Below, in pieces: positions 62,809 through 64,000 of a stretch of DNA of 64,000 bases (the first letter of the stretch is position 1; every line of letters begins with the position of its first letter). The stretch lies in contig NZ_JNWO01000009.1 of assembly GCF_000716435.1 (NCBI RefSeq), positions 259,532-323,531 on the forward strand. Direction: 5' to 3'. The notes below the pieces were generated by a model that saw only the letters and a list, made by a program, of their open reading frames with translations, did no database searches and had not been told where the DNA came from. The position numbers and the translations under genes are program-made. The stretch comes from Streptomyces xylophagus (lineage in GTDB: Bacteria; Actinomycetota; Actinomycetes; Streptomycetales; Streptomycetaceae).

Positions 62809-63943
62809 TCACACCTCCAGGCCGGTGTCACCTCCTCCGCTGTCCCCGCCGCCGCCGTTCTCGTCGTACGACGGAGGGGTCGTGGCGAGCCCCAGAGCCT
62901 TGCGGGCGGTGACCGACTTCTTCGGGTCGATGAGGTCGGCGCCCTTGTCGTAGTGCGCGTAGAACTCGTCCGCGTCGGAGGCCTCGGCTGCCTTCGCCCA
63001 CTCCTTCTGCGCCGCTCGCAGGTCCTTGACCAGGGCCGCGACCGGCTTCTCGGAACCGCCGGGCCACTCATGACTCTCCAGCAGACCGGCCTGCTGGGTC
63101 AGCGCGGCCGAGACCCGGCCCGCCCAGGCCTTGTGCCCCGGCAGGTCGTCCTCGACGTACTGCGCGTCGGGCGCCGAGTCCAGTGCCACGTTGAGAACGT
63201 GGGCGGCCTTCAGATACGCGACCTGGTCCGAGTCGAGGGTCGCGGCGTCGTTGCGCAGCGAACCGCCGGGCAGGCTCGCCTTCTCGTCCGTGTTGCCGAA
63301 CGCGCAGGTGATCTCGCGGTCGCCGAGGCTCCAGCTCTGCTCGGTCGGCGTGACGTAGTAGACGTCCACGTCGTCGGGTACGGCCCAGCCGTCCATGGCG
63401 TAGGCGTCCTGGAGCGCGTAGCACCTGTCGTCCGCGGTGGCGGCGACCTTCTTGTCCCCAGGATAGGTGCCACCGCTCATCCGCACGACGGCGAACACCT
63501 CCCCGTCGTGCTCGCCGTCGCAGGACACCACGTCGAAGTCGTACGTCATGCCCTCCAGCGAACCGCTGGGCGCGTCGAAGCACTCGCCCTTCACGGGGGA
63601 GGCGCTCGAGTTGTTCCGCGCGCTGTCCTTGACGTCGTCCCAGAACCCGGTCGCGGCACCGGTCACCCCGAGCACCCCCACCACCAGCCCGAACGCCGAC
63701 AGCACCATGCCGGCCGCCGCCATGCTCCGCCCACGCTCACCCCGCTTCTTGATCTGGTTCAACGCGATCAGCCCGAGAACCAGACCGACCCCCGGTATGC
63801 AGCACAGGATGCCGAGCACGAGGGCGGCGATGGACATGCCGTTGAGGGGCGCGGGGGTGTTGTACGGGGTGTAGCCCTGGGACCAGGTCTGGTAGGGCTG
63901 GGGGCCGTAGGGGGAGGGGGGTCCTTGCAGGGGCGGGGGACCC
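62809..63943 (-). CDS. DUF4190 / septum-formation-type membrane protein (partial, 5' end missing)
   Basis: At least 378 residues on genomic DNA; the N-terminus is lost where the contig ends. A Pro/Gly/Tyr-rich cytoplasmic tail (PSPYGPQPYQTWSQGYTPYNTPA) is followed by a DUF4190 two-helix hairpin (LNGMSIAALVLGILCCIPGVGLVLGLIALNQIKKRGERGRSMA, then AAGMVLSAFGLVVGVLG). The extracytoplasmic domain is like the actinobacterial septum-formation family (VKGECFD, VSCDGEHDGEVFAVVRM, DDRCYALQDAYAMDG) with Cys pairs. The apparent first residues MCIRDR come from sequencing adapter. C-terminal tail is Gly/Asp-rich. Confidence 0.85.
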
Positions 63944-64000
63944 CTGTCTCTTATACACATCTGACGCTGCCGACGACTCCTTACGTGTAGATTTCGGTGG
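63944..64000. other. Illumina Nextera adapter contamination
   Basis: 63944-63962 is the 19-bp Tn5 mosaic end (CTGTCTCTTATACACATCT). 63963-63976 (GACGCTGCCGACGA) is the rest of the Nextera read-1 adapter. 63977-63984 (CTCCTTAC) equals the reverse complement of an i5 index I recall as S505/N505. 63985-64000 matches the reverse complement of the P5 oligo with one mismatch at 63993. This is not genomic DNA. Confidence 0.98.

Overview
This is high-GC actinobacterial chromosomal DNA, almost certainly Streptomyces. The evidence is strong G/C third-position bias, a mycothiol gene (mshB), a bldK-type developmental oligopeptide permease, Actinobacteria-specific small families (DUF3117, DUF6113, SirB1-like), and an overall gene order that resembles, from memory, the region of S. 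coelicolor running from the SCO5147 sigma factor down through typA and the succinate dehydrogenase genes. I see no integrase, transposase, phage gene, CRISPR array, tRNA or rRNA. It reads as core chromosome. The right end (63944-64000) is not genomic: it is an Illumina Nextera adapter, so the contig stops at 63943.

Layout. 1-12.4 kb: housekeeping genes: ECF sigma factor (C-terminus cut by the window), O-methyltransferase, DUF3117, enoyl-CoA hydratase, 3-methyladenine glycosylase I overlapping a DivIVA-like membrane protein, a FolP2-like dihydropteroate synthase paralogue, a LOG-family protein, dapE, two exported proteins, dapC, a 7Fe ferredoxin, a GNAT enzyme and a SirB1-like protein. 12.5-16 kb: a tightly overlapped ABC ATPase-permease-histidine kinase-response regulator operon behind a palindromic operator candidate. 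16-23 kb: a membrane protein with a collagen-like segment and a VanW-type domain, DUF6113, mshB, a small membrane protein and a DPP-IV-like S9 peptidase.

23-43 kb is dominated by three complete five-gene oligopeptide ABC transporter operons. Cluster 1 (22973-28575, minus) has the order binding protein-permease-permease-ATPase-ATPase. Cluster 2 (29026-35124, plus) and the bldKABCDE operon (36606-42843, minus) both have the order permease-binding protein-permease-ATPase-ATPase. Their proteins are clear paralogues, and they face each other around a VOC-fold gene and a methyltransferase gene, so they look like an inverted duplication. Both carry a strong hairpin just after the binding-protein gene. 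A short piece upstream of bldKA repeats the ribosome-binding site and first codons of the cluster 1 binding-protein gene.

43-64 kb: typA/bipA, a lipoprotein, an orphan oligopeptide-binding protein, an Sdh1-type succinate dehydrogenase (anchor, flavoprotein, Fe-S), a three-gene cassette of a kinase flanked by two related small membrane proteins, a GH18-like exported protein with an 18-bp tandem repeat near its N-terminus, a coiled-coil membrane protein, a PAS/GAF/SpoIIE/HATPase multidomain phosphatase followed by a small anti-sigma-type ATPase, a NUDIX hydrolase, a SPOR-like small protein, a GntR/UTRA regulator, and a DUF4190/septum-formation-type protein truncated at the contig end.
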